A DNA stretch of 7,704 nucleotides. Origin: SVMC01 sp045601345 (GTDB taxonomy: Bacteria; Bacillota; Clostridia; Oscillospirales; Oscillospiraceae). The translations under genes and the position numbers were made by a program. The notes beneath the pieces were generated by a model that did not search any database, had not been told where the DNA came from, and saw nothing but the letters and a program-made list of their open reading frames with translations. Location of the stretch: positions 1 through 7,704 of the forward strand of contig JAZRZL010000088.1 of assembly GCA_045601345.1 (NCBI GenBank), read 5' to 3'. Shown here piece after piece: positions 6,617 to 7,704 of this stretch (positions are counted from its first letter, which is position 1; the number at the start of each line of letters is the position of its first letter).

Positions 6617-6667
6617 ATGTAGCAAAGTGCGAAGGTGGAATCCCCGGGCAAAAAAAAGAAACTGGAA

Positions 6668-6745
6668 TGGGGTGGGTGAAGGGAGTCGAACCCTCGACCT
6701 TCAGAGCCACAATCTGACGCGCTAACCAACTGCGCCACACCCACC
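6668..6745 (-). tRNA. tRNA-His (anticodon GTG)
   Basis: The cloverleaf on the minus strand has acceptor GTGGGTG/CACCCAC, D arm GCGC/GCGC, anticodon arm TCAGA-TTGTGGC-TCTGA and T arm GAGGG-TTCGACT-CCCTT, then C73 and CCA. The extra G at position -1 (base 6745) faces C73, the HisRS identity feature, so it is included. The core without it is 6668-6744. Confidence 0.96.
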
Positions 6746-6793
6746 ATATCACAATTCCTATGCCGATTCGCCCGGCCGGCGCCCCAAAGGGAT

Positions 6794-6870
6794 TGGCACG
6801 CCAGGAGGGACTCGAACCCCCGACCTACTGCTTAGAAGGCAGTTGCTCTATCCAGCTGAGCTACTGGCGT
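6794..6870 (-). tRNA. tRNA-Arg (anticodon TCT)
   Basis: A 77-base minus-strand cloverleaf has acceptor ACGCCAG/CTGGCGT, D arm GCTC/GAGC, anticodon arm ACTGC-CTTCTAA-GCAGT, T arm GGGGG-TTCGAGT-CCCTC, discriminator G and CCA. The anticodon TCT reads AGA/AGG. The spacer to tRNA-His (6746-6793) contains a GC-rich CCGGCCGG palindrome at 6772-6779 and no gene. Confidence 0.97.
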
Positions 6871-6906
6871 ATAAAAATAAGCAGATGGCGTACCAGCGAA
6901 AGCGAA

Positions 6907-6981
6907 TGGAGCGAGTGATGGGAATCGAACCCACGCCCACAGCTTGGAAGGCTGTTGTACTAGCCGTTATACTACACCCGC
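6907..6981 (-). tRNA. tRNA-Gly (anticodon TCC)
   Basis: A 75-base minus-strand cloverleaf has acceptor GCGGGTG/CACTCGC with one G-U pair, D arm GTAT/GTAC, anticodon arm ACAGC-CTTCCAA-GCTGT, T arm GTGGG-TTCGATT-CCCAT, discriminator T and CCA. It is the first gene of the five-tRNA operon, about 22 bases after the predicted transcript start. Confidence 0.96.
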
Positions 6982-7009
6982 AAATTGCCGATGTCTCATC
7001 AGCTCTAAA

Positions 7010-7038
7010 ATACTATCACATCAGCCACATATTGTCAA
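7010..7038 (-). promoter_or_regulatory. Promoter of the five-tRNA minus-strand operon
   Basis: On the minus strand TTGACA (7038-7033) and TAGTAT (7015-7010) are separated by 17 bases. The -35 is perfect and the -10 is close to consensus. The predicted start is near 7003, just upstream of tRNA-Gly. Confidence 0.87.
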
Positions 7039-7088
7039 GGATTATTTCCTAAAAGCATCTTTTTTCTTTTGCTGCGCCATTTTTTGAA

Positions 7089-7102
7089 ATCATTGCAATG
7101 AT
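7089..7102. repeat. 14-bp perfect palindrome between divergent tRNA promoters
   Basis: ATCATTGCAATGAT is its own reverse complement. It lies 51 bases upstream of the minus-strand -35 and 79 bases upstream of the plus-strand -35. Its symmetry suits a dimeric DNA-binding protein, but no regulator is implied by the sequence. The rest of 7039-7180 is AT-rich and holds no gene I can support. Confidence 0.5.
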
Positions 7103-7180
7103 CGTAGCATTTGCCTGTTCCGATTGATTGGCAGATAAACGTTTGACGGAAATTCTTTTTTTGAAAACCGAAAAAAATGA

Positions 7181-7209
7181 TTGACAAAACCGAGGTCTTC
7201 TTGTATAAT
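7181..7209 (+). promoter_or_regulatory. Promoter of the tRNA-Met/tRNA-Glu operon
   Basis: TTGACA (7181-7186) and TATAAT (7204-7209) are both perfect consensus hexamers with an exact 17-base spacer, preceded by A-rich sequence that could act as an UP element. The predicted start is near 7216, about 16 bases before tRNA-Met. This is the strongest promoter in the window, as expected for stable RNA. Confidence 0.93.
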
Positions 7210-7231
7210 CATCATGCTCTTTGGAGTGTAT

Positions 7232-7307
7232 GGCGGCATAGCTCAGTTGGTAGAGCATTCGGTTCATACCCGGAGTGTCATCTGTTCGAGTCAGATTGCC
7301 GCTACCA
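7232..7307 (+). tRNA. tRNA-Met (anticodon CAT, elongator type)
   Basis: The 76-base cloverleaf has acceptor GGCGGCA/TGCCGCT, D arm GCTC/GAGC, anticodon arm TTCGG-TTCATAC-CCGGA, T arm ATCTG-TTCGAGT-CAGAT, discriminator A and CCA. The paired acceptor end and the lack of a GGG/CCC anticodon stem argue against initiator tRNA. The GGCGG...CCGCTACCA frame is that of elongator Met rather than the CAT-bearing tRNA-Ile2. Confidence 0.95.
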
Positions 7308-7382
7308 GGCCCGTTGGTCAAGTGGTTAAGACACCGCCCTTTCACGGCGGTAACATGGGTTCGAGTCCCGTACGGGTCACCA
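7308..7382 (+). tRNA. tRNA-Glu (anticodon TTC)
   Basis: The 75-base cloverleaf has acceptor GGCCCGT/ACGGGTC, D arm GTC/GAC, anticodon arm CCGCC-CTTTCAC-GGCGG, T arm ATGGG-TTCGAGT-CCCGT, discriminator A and CCA. It begins on the base directly after the CCA of tRNA-Met, so one cut must create both the 3' end of Met and the 5' end of Glu. Confidence 0.97.
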
Positions 7383-7413
7383 AAAATCCACCCTTTTTGG
7401 GTGGATTTTTTTT
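7383..7413 (+). terminator. Rho-independent terminator of the tRNA-Met/Glu operon
   Basis: AAAATCCACCC (7383-7393) pairs with GGGTGGATTTT (7399-7409) around a TTTTT loop, and the run of eight T at 7406-7413 supplies the U tract. It starts directly after the CCA of tRNA-Glu. Confidence 0.95.
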
Positions 7414-7466
7414 GAAAAAATGAAAAAATCAAGGCTGTAGCAATTTTTTATTTTGCTACAGCCTTG
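7414..7466 (-). terminator. Rho-independent terminator of the minus-strand regulator gene
   Basis: A perfect 14-bp inverted repeat (7430-7443 with 7453-7466, core AAGGCTGTAGCAA) has a nine-base loop. On the minus strand it is followed by GATTTTTTCATTTTTTC, a good T tract, and it lies 43 bases after the stop of the gene at 7510. Together with 7383-7413 it separates the two convergent units. Confidence 0.88.
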
Positions 7467-7509
7467 TTAATATCAGGCTTCTTTGGGCATGCGATAGAAT
7501 TGCGAAGCG

Positions 7510-7704
7510 TTAAAAAGATGTTTTTGACGCGCCGGATTGTTCGAGGAAGTCGTAATGGGCATATACGGCCTCGGCAGCGCGGGTGGGCTGATTGTTTACT
7601 ACTGCCTGATATAGCTGCATATGAATTTGTACCAGCTCGTCCCAATTTTCAAAATTGTACTCATCAGGGGAGGTGCGTTCCCTTGGTCCCATGAACTGTG
7701 CCAT
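7510..7704 (-). CDS. Probable GntR-family regulator, C-terminal end of FCD domain (5' end outside window)
   Basis: The minus-strand frame is open from the window edge to the TAA at 7512-7510, giving 64 residues plus stop. An ATG lies at the very edge (7704-7702) but is probably internal. The segment WDELVQIHMQLYQAVVNN followed by RAAEAVYAHYDFLEQ has the pattern of the last two helices of FCD ligand-binding domains of FadR-type GntR regulators (H-x-x-LY-x-A(I/V) ... A-x-x-A(V/M)-x-x-H). The N-terminal winged-helix domain would be beyond the window. GntR/FCD proteins are usually dimeric regulators of organic-acid or sugar-acid metabolism; the ligand cannot be inferred here. The fragment is short, so the family call is moderate. 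A terminator follows. Confidence 0.6.
   Translation of the reverse strand: MAQFMGPRERTSPDEYNFENWDELVQIHMQLYQAVVNNQPTRAAEAVYAHYDFLEQSGASKTSF

Noticed and set aside
6520..6752. Small minus-strand ORFs in the tRNA cluster (GVAQLVSASDCGSEGRGFDSL-type)
   Set aside because: These are the well-known false translations of tRNA genes; the bases are tRNA-Lys, -Gln and -His.
6843..7052. ORF with RVMGIEPTPTAWKAVVL on the plus strand
   Set aside because: It is a translation of the antisense of tRNA-Gly, a common spurious protein in databases.
6462..7382. tRNA-associated integration site or mobile element
   Set aside because: I found no duplicated tRNA 3' end, integrase, transposase or terminal inverted repeats near the seven tRNA genes.
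7049..7432. ORF of 127 codons on the minus strand with YGTRTHVTAVKGRCLNHL, and the plus-strand ORF 7181-7423
   Set aside because: Both are translations through tRNA-Met, tRNA-Glu and their promoter or terminator, with no ribosome site.

Overview
The window looks like a piece of a Gram-positive anaerobe of the Clostridia, probably a gut species near the Oscillospiraceae/Ruminococcaceae. This is inferred from strong GGAGG ribosome sites, consensus SigA-type promoters, moderate G+C with a bias to C-ending codons, tRNA genes that encode their CCA ends, and a cell-surface protein with SLH domains and Cys-rich repeats. No rRNA or marker gene is present to fix the genus.

Layout. (1) 1-1053: the 3' part of an S-layer-homology (SLH) surface protein, followed by a terminator hairpin. 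(2) 1106-1362: an intergenic region with a pair of ACAGAAAATG repeats, a TTGAAA-17-TATAAT promoter and a leader with a bulged hairpin. (3) 1363-6296: a complete five-gene branched-chain amino acid type ABC importer operon in the order livJ-livH-livM-livG-livF. Two strong hairpins fill the livJ-livH gap, and the last four genes are tightly packed, with livM/livG and livG/livF each overlapping by 8 bases. (4) 6416-6460: a hairpin between convergent units. (5) 6462-6981: five tRNA genes on the minus strand (transcription order Gly-TCC, Arg-TCT, His-GTG, Gln-TTG, Lys-TTT). (6) 6982-7231: a 250-base control region with divergent consensus promoters. (7) 7232-7382: tRNA-Met(CAT) and tRNA-Glu(TTC) on the plus strand with no base between them, then a strong terminator. 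(8) 7430-7704: on the minus strand, the 3' end of a probable GntR/FCD regulator gene and its terminator.

How the genes work together. LivJ is a lipid-anchored substrate-binding protein that hands ligand to a LivH/LivM membrane channel driven by the LivG/LivF ATPases. The two hairpins after livJ fit the common need for more binding protein than membrane components. The tRNA operons and the regulator fragment are independent units.

I saw no mobile element, CRISPR array, attachment site or riboswitch, and no strong case for a wholly new system. The observations most worth checking are the structured livJ-livH spacer, the repeats upstream of the liv promoter, an extra segment in LivG, and the G-U first base pair of tRNA-Gln.
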